Of a stretch of DNA of 64,000 nt, positions 50,301 to 58,470 are shown one piece after another. Position 1 is the stretch's first letter. Each line of letters opens with the position of its first letter. The stretch covers positions 434,001 to 498,000 of the forward strand of contig NZ_JADQDQ010000002.1 in the NCBI RefSeq assembly GCF_015694725.1, read 5' to 3'. Source of the stretch: Hymenobacter jeongseonensis (GTDB lineage Bacteria; Bacteroidota; Bacteroidia; Cytophagales; Hymenobacteraceae). A program made the position numbers and the translations under genes. The notes under the pieces were generated by a model that saw only the letters and a program-made list of their open reading frames with translations, was not told where the DNA came from and searched no databases.

Positions 50301-52874
50301 GACCATTTCTACGTGACCACCGACCAGAAATCAGCCCAGGTCAAAATCCCAATCAAGGCCGAGCACGTGCCCAACGTGTACGTGACGGCCACGGCCATCC
50401 GCGCCATTTCCGACAACCGCCTGCCACTCACCGTGGCCCGCGGCTTCGTGCCGCTCACCGTGGAAAAGCCCGGTGCCCGCCTCGCGGTGGCCATTGCCGC
50501 GCCCGCCGCCAGCCGCTCGCAGACGTTCCAGACAGTGGAAATCACCACCGCGCCGCGAGCCCAGGTCACGCTGGCCGTGGTGGACGAGGGCATTTTGCAA
50601 ATCAAAAACTACCGCACGCCCGACCCCTACGGCTACTTCTACCAGAAGCGCGCCCTGGAAGTGTCGGCCTTCGACATGTACCCCTTCCTGCTGCCCGAGC
50701 TGGGCACCAGCAGCAGCGGGGGCGACGCCGCCGACCTGCGCCGCCGCACCAACCCCGTCCCCAACCGCCGCGTGAAACTGGTGGCCAAATGGAGCGGCGT
50801 CCTCACCGCTGATGCTGCCGGCAAGGTGCGCTACCGCGTGCGCGTGCCGCAGTTTTCGGGGGCGCTGCGCATCATGGCCGTGGCCTATAAGGACGATGCG
50901 TTCGGCAACGCCGAGCACACGATGAAGGTGGCCGACCCGGTTGTGATTTCGACAGCGCTACCGCGGTTTATGAGCCCGGGCGACACGATTGACGTGCCCG
51001 TGACGCTGACGAATACGACTGGCAAAAAGATGGGGGTTTCTGCTAAAATAAAGCTCAGCGGCCCACTAGTAAATGCTGAACCGTTTATTCCCTACGCTGA
51101 CATTCCTGGAAGTTATCAGCCCGTTGCACACGTTGTTCCAATTCCTCCAAATTCAGAGAATCGAGTAATTTTTCGCATCAAAGCTGCTCAAGGCATTGGA
51201 GCGGGGAGCGTTACCATTGTTGCAACGGGTCAAGTTCTTGGAGAGCCACAGAGCAAAGAAATATTTACCGAAACCATCGAACTACCTGTTCGCCCCGCCG
51301 CCTCGCTTGAAAAGCGCACCGGCAGCGGCGTGCTGGCCGGCGGCGCCTCGCTCCCGCTCAACCTGAAAACTGATTTCCTGCCCGCCTCGCTCACCAGCCG
51401 GCTGGTCATTAGCCGCTCGCCGCTCACGGAGTTCAGCAAGGACTTGCGCTACCTGCTGCAATACCCCTACGGGTGCCTGGAGCAAACCGTGTCGGCCGCT
51501 TTCCCGCAGCTCTACTACGCCGATTTGGCGGCCACTTTGCAGCAGAAAACCGGCGCCGAGCCTAAAGCCCAGCGCTACAATCCCAACTACCACGTGCAGG
51601 AGGCCATCCGCAAGATTGAGGCGATGCAGCTCTACAACGGCAGCCTGAGCTACTGGCCCGGCGGCGACTACGACAACTGGTGGGCCACCGCCTACGCCGC
51701 CCACTTCCTGCAGGAAGCCCAGCGCGCTGGCTTCGCCGTGAACAAGTCGGTGCTCGACAAAACCCTGCGCTACCTGCAGTTCCGCCTCAAAAAGCGCGAA
51801 ACCGAGCCCTACCAGTACTTCGACGCGAGCAACATCGCGCGGGAGCGCACCATCGCCAGCAAGGAAATCGCCTACTCGCTCTACGTGCTGGCCCTGGCCG
51901 GCCGCCAGGATGCCGTGGCCCTGAACTACTACAAAGCCAACCGCCAGCTGCTGGCCGAAGACTCCAAGTTCCTGCTGGCCTGCACCCATGCCCTGCTCGG
52001 CAACCAGCGCCAGTTTCGGGCCCTGCTGCCCACCAAGTTCGGCGGCGAAACAGCCGCCAAGCGCGCCTTGGACGGCTCCTTCTACTCCCCCATCCGCGAC
52101 CAGGGCCTCGTGTTGAACGCCCTGCTCGAAACCGACCCCAATAACCCGCAAGTATTGGAACTGGCCCGGCAGCTCAGCCGGCGGCTGCGCACCGCCGGCT
52201 GGCTCAATACCCAGGAGCGCGCCTTCGCCCTGCTGGCCCTGGGCAAAGTCGCCAAGCGCGACGCCAAGAGCACCGCCACAGCCACCGTCTCGGCCAATGG
52301 CAAAGCCCTCGGCAGCTTCACGGGCAAAGACCTGACGATGGCCAACGTAGCCAACCGAGACCTGAGCCTGCGCACCGCCGGCAGCGGCAACCTCTACTAC
52401 TTCTGGGAAACCGAAGGCATATCGGCCAGCGGCAAAGTGAAGGAGGAAGACAGCTACCTGAAAGTGCGCCGCCAGTTCCTGAACCGCGCCGGCCAGCCCC
52501 TGGGCTCGCCCACCTTCCGCCAGAATGATTTGGTGGTGGTCAAAATTACCATCGAAGCCGGCGACGCGGCCGGCACCATCAAGAACGTAGCCATCACCGA
52601 CCTGCTACCCGCCGGCCTGGAAATCGAAAACTCCCGCATCGGCGCGGTGCGCGAATTGGATTGGGCCAAAGACGCTGCCCAACCCGACTACCTCGACGTG
52701 CGCGACGACCGGATTAACTTCTTCACCACCGCAACCGGCAAGCCCAAGTCGTTCTACTACCTGGCCCGCGCCGTGAGCAAAGGCACCTTCAAGCTAGGCC
52801 CAGTGAATGCGGACGCCATGTACAATGCGGAATACCACAGCTACAATGGGGCGGGTGTAGTGCGGGTGCGGTAG
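47319..52874 (+). CDS. Bacterial alpha-2-macroglobulin lipoprotein
   Basis: An 1851-residue envelope protein thought to trap invading proteases. Lipobox ATASCSKK gives lipid-anchored Cys20. Macroglobulin-like beta domains fill roughly residues 40-1230 (a Ca/Asp/Glu-rich insert lies near residue 390), and the thioester-containing helical domain has YGCLEQT with Cys1386. A C-terminal receptor-like region ends NAEYHSYNGAGVVRVR. The size suits the YfhM/ECAM family. The following gene encodes PBP1C, the classic partner. Residues about 1239-1326 (51033-51296) are encoded with unusually AT-ending codons (see findings). Confidence 0.93.
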   Translation: MLLRFRFLPLLLLLLATASCSKKTAQEQAATEQTDGEEIDPYSNLVFTFDEAVVADAQLNRWDTTQYVKFNPAVRGKFKWTGDRELTFSPLEPFRPSTVFDAALQTQTLPSGKQQLALNRKRFHTPYLGMATPQVFYGRSTRAAGTAELRANLVFNYPVRPADLRPRLRVSQDGKPVAVQLITAEPDKILGLSFAQDVKPGAALTVEVAPGLTPAVGGKATEKPLLAQLEVPEPQLLEVRELTGSLLNGEAVVTVLTNQPVAISDIQTSLKVSPSAPFAIEALESGFALKGNFQVGKTYQVTLASGARGLLGGQLYEPYSQSVSFAAERPSISFASGEKAMYLDALGTRNLGLRINEVQKVKVTIAKVYANNIQQLLRGEPSYGYPRYDEDEGMDEGSNQDENGEYIDRSFRYYDTENIGNVISERTISVTGLPKSGSLRLLNLDLKALEFQGAMKGLYVVRVQDTERQWLQVSKLVAVTDVGLIVKQGATGGTLVFANSIRTAQPLADVTVNLVSSNNQVIGTVTTNAAGVAAFDSAASMKRFKLGMVTATKGADFTFLDLAKSRVETSRFEVGGLTSNAARYQAFLYGDRNLYRPGDTVRTNTVVRTEDWQTPPANLPVKIRLLLPTGKEYSSLRQKLSQAGSFESRFILPPAVMTGLYTLEVLTGNDVLLTSKQISVEEFIPDRLKVSVTAAPTVLQPGQTVTATINAQNLFGPPAADRKFEVEFSLKEKTFQPKNFPGYSFAINSGERRKTTSESDEENTSKPTSRFEKTVREGVTDAAGRATATFDVPEVRDLGTLEGVAFATVFDETGRPVNRLATFDVQTQATMFGIQDIPELVSTRQATAVRLLALTPQGQPTSAQAQVKLVRLLWETVLERQGGRYVYNSQQREQTILSRTQAVGNGTPFSFTPLYSGEYEVRISRPGALSYVAQRFYAYGYGDTQANSFEVNNEGEVTIEADKAKYEPGETANLLLKTPLAGRVLVTVERGRVLDHFYVTTDQKSAQVKIPIKAEHVPNVYVTATAIRAISDNRLPLTVARGFVPLTVEKPGARLAVAIAAPAASRSQTFQTVEITTAPRAQVTLAVVDEGILQIKNYRTPDPYGYFYQKRALEVSAFDMYPFLLPELGTSSSGGDAADLRRRTNPVPNRRVKLVAKWSGVLTADAAGKVRYRVRVPQFSGALRIMAVAYKDDAFGNAEHTMKVADPVVISTALPRFMSPGDTIDVPVTLTNTTGKKMGVSAKIKLSGPLVNAEPFIPYADIPGSYQPVAHVVPIPPNSENRVIFRIKAAQGIGAGSVTIVATGQVLGEPQSKEIFTETIELPVRPAASLEKRTGSGVLAGGASLPLNLKTDFLPASLTSRLVISRSPLTEFSKDLRYLLQYPYGCLEQTVSAAFPQLYYADLAATLQQKTGAEPKAQRYNPNYHVQEAIRKIEAMQLYNGSLSYWPGGDYDNWWATAYAAHFLQEAQRAGFAVNKSVLDKTLRYLQFRLKKRETEPYQYFDASNIARERTIASKEIAYSLYVLALAGRQDAVALNYYKANRQLLAEDSKFLLACTHALLGNQRQFRALLPTKFGGETAAKRALDGSFYSPIRDQGLVLNALLETDPNNPQVLELARQLSRRLRTAGWLNTQERAFALLALGKVAKRDAKSTATATVSANGKALGSFTGKDLTMANVANRDLSLRTAGSGNLYYFWETEGISASGKVKEEDSYLKVRRQFLNRAGQPLGSPTFRQNDLVVVKITIEAGDAAGTIKNVAITDLLPAGLEIENSRIGAVRELDWAKDAAQPDYLDVRDDRINFFTTATGKPKSFYYLARAVSKGTFKLGPVNADAMYNAEYHSYNGAGVVRVR

Positions 52875-52906
52875 TCACTACTACCAACTGGTACCAGCAA
52901 CCCCAG

Positions 52907-52994
52907 CCTGTCATGCAGAGCGCAGCGAAGCATCTCGCCCGCTATGTTGAGGTAGTAATCCAGCGAGATGCTTCGCTGCGCTCTGCATGACGGG
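52907..52994. repeat. Dispersed palindrome, type B (macroglobulin/pbpC gap)
   Basis: Arms of 32 nt (52907-52938 with 52963-52994) with one wobble-type mismatch; the arm core reads CATGCAGAGCGCAGCGAAG. The centre has AGGTAGTAATCC. It fills most of the gap between two genes that are probably co-transcribed. Confidence 0.92.
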
Positions 52995-53016
52995 CTGGTT
53001 TGTTTTATAAGGCGAA

Positions 53017-53024
53017 TATCTTTG
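53017..53024 (+). promoter_or_regulatory. -7 element TATCTTTG abutting the pbpC start
   Basis: An exact TAnnTTTG match with only GCT between it and the ATG. Transcription from it would begin at or inside the start codon, giving a leaderless mRNA. There is no TTG at the proper -33 spacing. Confidence 0.45.
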
Positions 53025-53027
53025 GCT

Positions 53028-55346
53028 ATGAATCGGCGGGCATTATTTCGACTCGTAGCAGGGGGCTTAGGCGGCTTGCTGATTCTATTGTGCCTCAACC
53101 GACTTTTTCCGATTCCTCCCGCACCGCGCTATTCGCCCATCGTGCTGGCGGCAGACGGCAGCGTGCTGCATGCCTACCTCAACCCCACGCAGAAGTGGCG
53201 CATGAAAACCGAGTTGGCGGAGATTACGCCAGCCTTGCAGCAGGCCATCATCAATAAGGAAGACCGGTATTTCCGGTACCATTTCGGCGTCAATCCCGTG
53301 GCCATTGTGCAGGCTGCGGGGCGAAACATCTTTGGCAAGGGGCGCACCACTGGCGCCAGCACTATCACCATGCAAGTAGCCCGGCTGCTGGAACCTAAGG
53401 AGCGCACCTTCGGCAATAAGCTTAAGGAGATGCTACGCGCCGTACAGTTGGAAGCCCACTACAGCAAGGCCGAAATCCTGCAGCTTTACCTGAACTTGGT
53501 GCCGTATGGCGGCAACATTGAAGGCGTGAAATCGGCGGCATTGTTGTACTTCCAGCAACCGCCCGACTACCTCTCGCTGGCCCAAACCGTGACGCTGGCC
53601 ATCATCCCGAACCAGCCGCGGGCACTGGTGCTGGGCAAGAACAACGCTCTGATTGTGGCCGAGCGCAACCGCTGGCTGCGGCAGTTCCAGAAGCAACACC
53701 TGTTCCCCGACCAGGACATTGAAGACGCCCTAGCCGAGCCGCTGGACGTGCAGCGCCACGCGGCGCCTGCGCTGGCCCCGCACTTGGCGCGGCGCTTGGT
53801 CACGCAGTTTGTGAGGCAGCCCAACATTCGCTCCACCTTGCAGCGCGGCCCCCAAACCAAGGCCGAAGACCTAACCAAAAACTACGTGCGCCGTCTGCAT
53901 GAATTAGGCATCAATCAGGCCGCGGTGCTGGTGGTGAACAATCGTACTCGCGCCGTAGAAGCGTACGTCGGCTCAGCCGATTTTGCGGACGCCGCTAGCG
54001 CTGGGCAGGTAGACGGCGTGCGGGCTGTTCGCTCGCCGGGCAGTACGCTGAAGCCGTTTTTGTATGCGCTGGCGCTGGACCGCGGCCTCGTCACGCCCAA
54101 GCTGAAACTACCTGACGTACCCAGCAATTTCAGCGGCTTTCAACCCGAGAACTTTGACAAGAACTTCAGCGGCGAAGTGACCGTGGAGCGCGCCCTTACC
54201 TACTCGCTCAACATCCCAGCCGTGCGCGTGTTGAGCGAAATGGGCGTACCCACCTTCACCGACAAGCTGCGCGATGCGGGTTTCAAAAGCGTCGCCAAAA
54301 CCGCCCCCCGGCTCGGCCTCAGTACCGTGCTGGGCGGTTGCGGCGCCACGCTGGAGGAGCTGACGGGGCTCTTTGTGACGCTGGCGGATGGGGGACGATA
54401 CGCACCGCTTGTGCTTACTGAAAAAGTGGGTAAACAAAAGCCATTGACCAAATCGGAATTGGTAAGCCCTGCTGCCGCCTTTCTCATTACCGACATCCTG
54501 GCCCAGCACACCCGACCCGACCTTCCGCTAGGCTACCAAGGCAGCGCCCGCTTACCCAAAATTGCCTGGAAAACCGGTACCAGCTACGGCCGCCGCGACG
54601 CCTGGAGCATCGGCTACAACAAGGACTACACCGTGGGCGTGTGGGTAGGCAATTTCAGCGGCGCAGGCAGCCCCGCGCTCACAGGCACCGACATTGCCAC
54701 GCCCCTGCTCTTCGACATCTTCAACGCCCTGGCCTACAACTCGCCCAACCGCTGGGCCACCCCGCCCGCCAGCCTCGACTTCCGGCTGGTGTGCGCCGAA
54801 ACCGGCCTCGTTCCCGGCGAAAATTGCCCCAACCAGCTCATCGACTACTACTTGTCCGGCATTTCTTCAGCCCGGCGCTGCGAGCACCAGAAAGAAGCCC
54901 TCGTATCGGCCGATGGAGCCATTTCCTACTGCCGCGCCTGCGTGCCCGAAGCGGGATTTCGGCGCCAATTGTTCCCCAACCCGGCGCCCGAAGTACTAGC
55001 GTTTCGAGAAGCCCAGGGCCTGCCCGCCACCCGCCTGCCAGCCCACAATGCGGCCTGCCGCCTAGTGCGCGGCACCGACGCAACCGGCGCAGCGCTGGCT
55101 ATAACTTCGCCCCTGGCCAATGCCGAATACCTGCTCAACCGTGCCGAAAAGCAGCAGTTGCTGCTCAGCTGCGCGGCCGGCAGCGAGGTACGGCAGGTAT
55201 TCTGGTACGTAAACGACCGGTTTCTGCGCGCCGCGGCGGCCACGGAGCGGGTGTTCTTCCGGCCACCCACGGGCAACGTAAAAATCTCCTGCGCCGACGA
55301 CCACGGGCGCAACGTGGATATTCAGCTGCAAATAGCTGAACTGTAG
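53028..55346 (+). CDS. pbpC: Penicillin-binding protein 1C
   Basis: A 772-residue bifunctional peptidoglycan synthase of the PBP1C group. An N-terminal membrane helix (about 7-25) is followed by the glycosyltransferase domain (INKEDRYFRYHFGVNP, GASTITMQVARLL, AVQLEAHYSKAEILQLYLN). The transpeptidase domain has SPGSTLKPF with Ser339, YSLNIPAV as the SxN motif and KTGTSYG (Lys515). A PBP1C-specific C-terminal domain starts near residue 690. PBP1C usually pairs with alpha-2-macroglobulin, as here. The ATG at 53028 fits the membrane helix and follows a -7 element. Confidence 0.95.
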   Translation: MNRRALFRLVAGGLGGLLILLCLNRLFPIPPAPRYSPIVLAADGSVLHAYLNPTQKWRMKTELAEITPALQQAIINKEDRYFRYHFGVNPVAIVQAAGRNIFGKGRTTGASTITMQVARLLEPKERTFGNKLKEMLRAVQLEAHYSKAEILQLYLNLVPYGGNIEGVKSAALLYFQQPPDYLSLAQTVTLAIIPNQPRALVLGKNNALIVAERNRWLRQFQKQHLFPDQDIEDALAEPLDVQRHAAPALAPHLARRLVTQFVRQPNIRSTLQRGPQTKAEDLTKNYVRRLHELGINQAAVLVVNNRTRAVEAYVGSADFADAASAGQVDGVRAVRSPGSTLKPFLYALALDRGLVTPKLKLPDVPSNFSGFQPENFDKNFSGEVTVERALTYSLNIPAVRVLSEMGVPTFTDKLRDAGFKSVAKTAPRLGLSTVLGGCGATLEELTGLFVTLADGGRYAPLVLTEKVGKQKPLTKSELVSPAAAFLITDILAQHTRPDLPLGYQGSARLPKIAWKTGTSYGRRDAWSIGYNKDYTVGVWVGNFSGAGSPALTGTDIATPLLFDIFNALAYNSPNRWATPPASLDFRLVCAETGLVPGENCPNQLIDYYLSGISSARRCEHQKEALVSADGAISYCRACVPEAGFRRQLFPNPAPEVLAFREAQGLPATRLPAHNAACRLVRGTDATGAALAITSPLANAEYLLNRAEKQQLLLSCAAGSEVRQVFWYVNDRFLRAAAATERVFFRPPTGNVKISCADDHGRNVDIQLQIAEL

Positions 55347-55645
55347 GGGCCGCTCCGGGCGCCGCATTTAATTTTTTAACTTTTGCGGAGGGCAACGGTT
55401 TACCAAGCTTGCGTATGCGCCAAGTAGGCGCGTAGGCGCCCGGACAAAACGTGTCGGTGGTACTGTGAAGGTGGCTTTCGAGCGCAGCAATTCGTCGACA
55501 ACGGGGCAAGGCTGGGGTTCCTTTTCCGAGTAGAAAGGAGGGAAACACGCGGCAGGGCCAAGCCCGTATTGAAGCGGCGGGCGGCGGGAGCGAAAGGCAT
55601 CATAATGGGACCTATCCGCGTACTAGCTGCTCTGCTTATTTATCT
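55347..55645. other. 299-base intergenic region before the TolC-like gene
   Basis: I see no ORF, repeat or RNA gene here. A T-rich run (AATTTTTTAACTTTTGCGG, 55370-55388) just after pbpC may act in termination or as a -7-like element. Confidence 0.5.
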
Positions 55646-56998
55646 ATGAAACAACTACAACTGGCCCTGGCAAAGCTGCTGCGAGTGCTGGCGGTGGCTG
55701 CCCCGTTAGGGGCCGTGGCCCAGCCCACTCCCCCGCCGGCCAAGCCCCTTTCGCGGCAGGAGTGCGTGGAATTTGCCCTGAAAAACCAGCCGGCGGTGCG
55801 ACAAGCGGTGATTGACCAGGAAATTGGCGAACGCAACATCCGCATCGGGCTCAGCAGCTGGCTGCCACAGATTCAGGGCACGGCGGCGCTGGCCCACAAT
55901 GTAGAGCTGCCGACTTCGGTTTTTCCGAACCTGGCCGACCCCGCCGCCGGCCCGCAGATTGTGCGGATTGGTTTGAAAAACACCTCGACGCTGGGCTTGC
56001 AGGCCACGCAGCTCATTTATAGCAACGACGTGATTCGGGCGGCGCGCTCGGCCCGCTACATCCGCCAGCAAACGGGGCTCAACACCACGGGCTTCAAGAT
56101 TGACGTGGTGACGAACGTGAGCAAGGCGTTTTATGACATTTTGCTCACCCAGGAGCAGCTGAAGGTGCTGAACGAGGCCATCCGGCGGCAGGAAAAGCAG
56201 CTGAAGGATTCCAAAGCCCAGTACGACGTGGGCATTGCCGACAAAACTGACTACAAGCGGGCCGAAATCAGCGTGCGCAACGCCTACGCCGAGCGCAAAA
56301 CCACCACCGAGGCGCTGAAAGGCAAGGACGCCTACCTGAAGCAGCTCATGGGCCTCGACGCCAAAACGCCGCTCACGCTCACCTACGACACCCTGCAACT
56401 GGTGCAGGAAGTGATGCTCGACACCGCCGCGCAGCTGGCCGTGGAGCGGCGCGTGGAAATTCAGCAGCTCCAGACCCAGCAGAAGCTGCAGCGCCTCAAC
56501 ATCGACTTCTTTCGCTACGGGTTTCTGCCCTCGCTCTCGGCCTATGGCAACTACAACCGGGTGTTTCAGAACAATGAATTCAGCCAGCTCTACAACACGG
56601 CCTTTCCCAACTCGCAGATAGGCCTGCAGTTGGCCGTGCCCATCTTCACGGGCACGCGGCGCCTCCAGAACCTGCGCATTGCCGAGCTGCAACAAGACCG
56701 GCTCGACCTGGACGTGGTGGACACCCGCAACCAAATCAACACCGAATACCAGCAGGCCCTGGCCACTTACAAAAGCGCCCTCAACGACCTGAACACCCAG
56801 CGCGCCAACGTGACCGATGCCCGCGAAGTCTACAAAATCATCAAGCTGCAGTACGACGAAGGCATCAAGACTTACCTGGAGGTAATCACCGCCGAAAACG
56901 ACCTGCGAAACGCTCAGTTCAACTATTACAACTCCTTATATGGTGTGCTGGCCAGCAAGCTGGACGTGCAGCGGGCACTGGGCGACATCACGTTTTAA
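55646..56998 (+). CDS. TolC-family outer-membrane efflux protein
   Basis: A 450-residue outer-membrane channel component. The signal peptide is QLALAKLLRVLAVAAPLGAVA. Long helical repeats typical of the family follow, with SRQECVEFALKNQPAVRQA near the N-terminus and the mirror-image second repeat from about residue 240. The periplasmic helices carry KTDYKRAEISVRNAYA and YKIIKLQYDEGIKTYLEVI. It heads a set with an RND adaptor and an RND pump downstream. The three genes probably form one operon, separated by palindromic repeats. Confidence 0.93.
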   Translation: MKQLQLALAKLLRVLAVAAPLGAVAQPTPPPAKPLSRQECVEFALKNQPAVRQAVIDQEIGERNIRIGLSSWLPQIQGTAALAHNVELPTSVFPNLADPAAGPQIVRIGLKNTSTLGLQATQLIYSNDVIRAARSARYIRQQTGLNTTGFKIDVVTNVSKAFYDILLTQEQLKVLNEAIRRQEKQLKDSKAQYDVGIADKTDYKRAEISVRNAYAERKTTTEALKGKDAYLKQLMGLDAKTPLTLTYDTLQLVQEVMLDTAAQLAVERRVEIQQLQTQQKLQRLNIDFFRYGFLPSLSAYGNYNRVFQNNEFSQLYNTAFPNSQIGLQLAVPIFTGTRRLQNLRIAELQQDRLDLDVVDTRNQINTEYQQALATYKSALNDLNTQRANVTDAREVYKIIKLQYDEGIKTYLEVITAENDLRNAQFNYYNSLYGVLASKLDVQRALGDITF

Positions 56999-57019
56999 CT
57001 AACAAAAGTTCAAATCTGA

Positions 57020-57122
57020 ACGGTCATGCAGAGCGCAGCGAAGCATCTCGCGTGGGGTAGTAGACCAATCGTAAGGATTAGTGGCAGCACGCGAGATGCT
57101 TCGCTGCGCTCTGCATGACCGT
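57020..57122. repeat. Dispersed palindrome, type B (tolC-like/adaptor gap)
   Basis: Perfect 35-bp arms (57020-57054 with 57088-57122) around a 33-nt centre containing CCAATCGTAAGGATTAG. It lies inside the efflux operon. Confidence 0.95.
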
Positions 57123-57171
57123 CCCTTTTACGTGAGCAACATTCTTACTTGACTTCCCTTATTCTCCAACT

Positions 57172-58341
57172 ATGAACACCCTTTCCACCCGGCTTTTCCC
57201 TGTCATTCTCACGGCCTTTGCCCTCGCCTCCTGCGGCAATAAAAAGGAAGAGGAAGCCAAGAAAAACGCGCCCCCGCCGCCGGTATCGGTGGCGGTGTAT
57301 AAAGTGGGCGAAGAGCCGGTGGTCAGCTTCGACACCTATCCCGGCACCGTGGTGCCGCTGAATGAAGTAGAGCTGCGCGCCGAAGTAGGCGGCTACGTGA
57401 CTGGCATTTTCATCAAAGACGGGCAGCGCGTCACGAAAGGCCAGCGCCTGTACGAGCTGGACCAAACCCGCTACCAGGCCGACCTGCGCCAGGCCCAGGC
57501 CCAACTGGCCGTGGCCCGCTCCAACTACGCCCGCGCCGCCAAAGACGCCGAGCGCTACAACCGCCTGGCCCAGCAAGATGCCATCGCCCGCCAGCGCGTG
57601 GACTACGCCCAGACCGACGTGGCCAACGCCGCTTCGCAAATCAGCGCGGCCCAGGCGGCCGTGACCACCGTGGCCCAGAACCTGAAACGCTCGGTGGTGG
57701 TGGCGCCGTTTGCGGGCACCATCGGCATTTCGCAGGTGAAGCTGGGCTCCCTGGCCACCCAGGGCAGCACGCTGCTCAATACCATTTCTTCCGATGACCC
57801 CATTGCGGTGGACGTGGCCGTGGGCGAACAGCAAATCCAGCGTTTCCAGAAGCTCCAGCGGCAGCCCGCCGCTAAGGCGGATTCGGTGTACACCTTGGTG
57901 ATGGCGGGCAAGCAGGAATACAGCGCCCCCGGCAAAATCACGACCATCGACCGGGCCGTGGACCCGCAAACCGGCACCGTGAAAGTGCGCGTGCAATTTC
58001 CCAACGCCCAGCGCCTGCTGCTGGCCGGCATGAACACCACCCTGCGCGTGCGCAACGACGACACCGGCCGCCAGCTCACCATCCCCTACAAAGCCGTAAC
58101 CGAGCAGATGGGCGAATTCTTCGTGTACGTGGTGGGCGACAGCAGCAAAGTAGCCCAACGAAAAGTGGCCCTGGGCACCCGCGTAGATGATAAAGTGGTG
58201 GTGCGCGAAGGCCTTAAAGCCAACGAAACCATTGTGAGCGAAGGCGTGCAGAACCTGCGGCAGGGTGCCGTGGTGAAAGTGGACGACCCGAATGCTCCTG
58301 CTCAACCGGCTGATTCGGGTGCCCCTACTGCCGCCAAATAA
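57172..58341 (+). CDS. RND efflux periplasmic adaptor (membrane fusion lipoprotein)
   Basis: A 389-residue adaptor linking the inner-membrane pump to the outer-membrane channel. Lipobox ALASCGNK places the lipidated Cys at residue 21. The barrel-sandwich domain (VELRAEVGGYVTGIFIKDGQ), the alpha-helical hairpin (about residues 100-165), a second lipoyl half (SVVVAPFAGTIGISQVKLG) and the beta-barrel (GKITTIDRAVDPQTGTVKVRV) are in the usual order. It resembles AcrA/MexA. Confidence 0.94.
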   Translation: MNTLSTRLFPVILTAFALASCGNKKEEEAKKNAPPPPVSVAVYKVGEEPVVSFDTYPGTVVPLNEVELRAEVGGYVTGIFIKDGQRVTKGQRLYELDQTRYQADLRQAQAQLAVARSNYARAAKDAERYNRLAQQDAIARQRVDYAQTDVANAASQISAAQAAVTTVAQNLKRSVVVAPFAGTIGISQVKLGSLATQGSTLLNTISSDDPIAVDVAVGEQQIQRFQKLQRQPAAKADSVYTLVMAGKQEYSAPGKITTIDRAVDPQTGTVKVRVQFPNAQRLLLAGMNTTLRVRNDDTGRQLTIPYKAVTEQMGEFFVYVVGDSSKVAQRKVALGTRVDDKVVVREGLKANETIVSEGVQNLRQGAVVKVDDPNAPAQPADSGAPTAAK

Positions 58342-58344
58342 ACC

Positions 58345-58445
58345 CGTCATGCAGAGCGCAGCGAAGCATCTCGCGTGCCGCCACCAATTCAATCGGTTGA
58401 ATCTACTGACTGCACGCGAGATGCTTCGCTGCGCTCTGCATGACG
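58345..58445. repeat. Dispersed palindrome, type B (adaptor/pump gap)
   Basis: Perfect 34-bp arms (58345-58378 with 58412-58445). The centre contains AATTCAATCGGTTGAATC. It starts 3 bp after the adaptor stop and ends 25 bp before the pump start. Confidence 0.95.
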
Positions 58446-58470
58446 TTCCTGGCTGCGCGCCATCTAGCTT

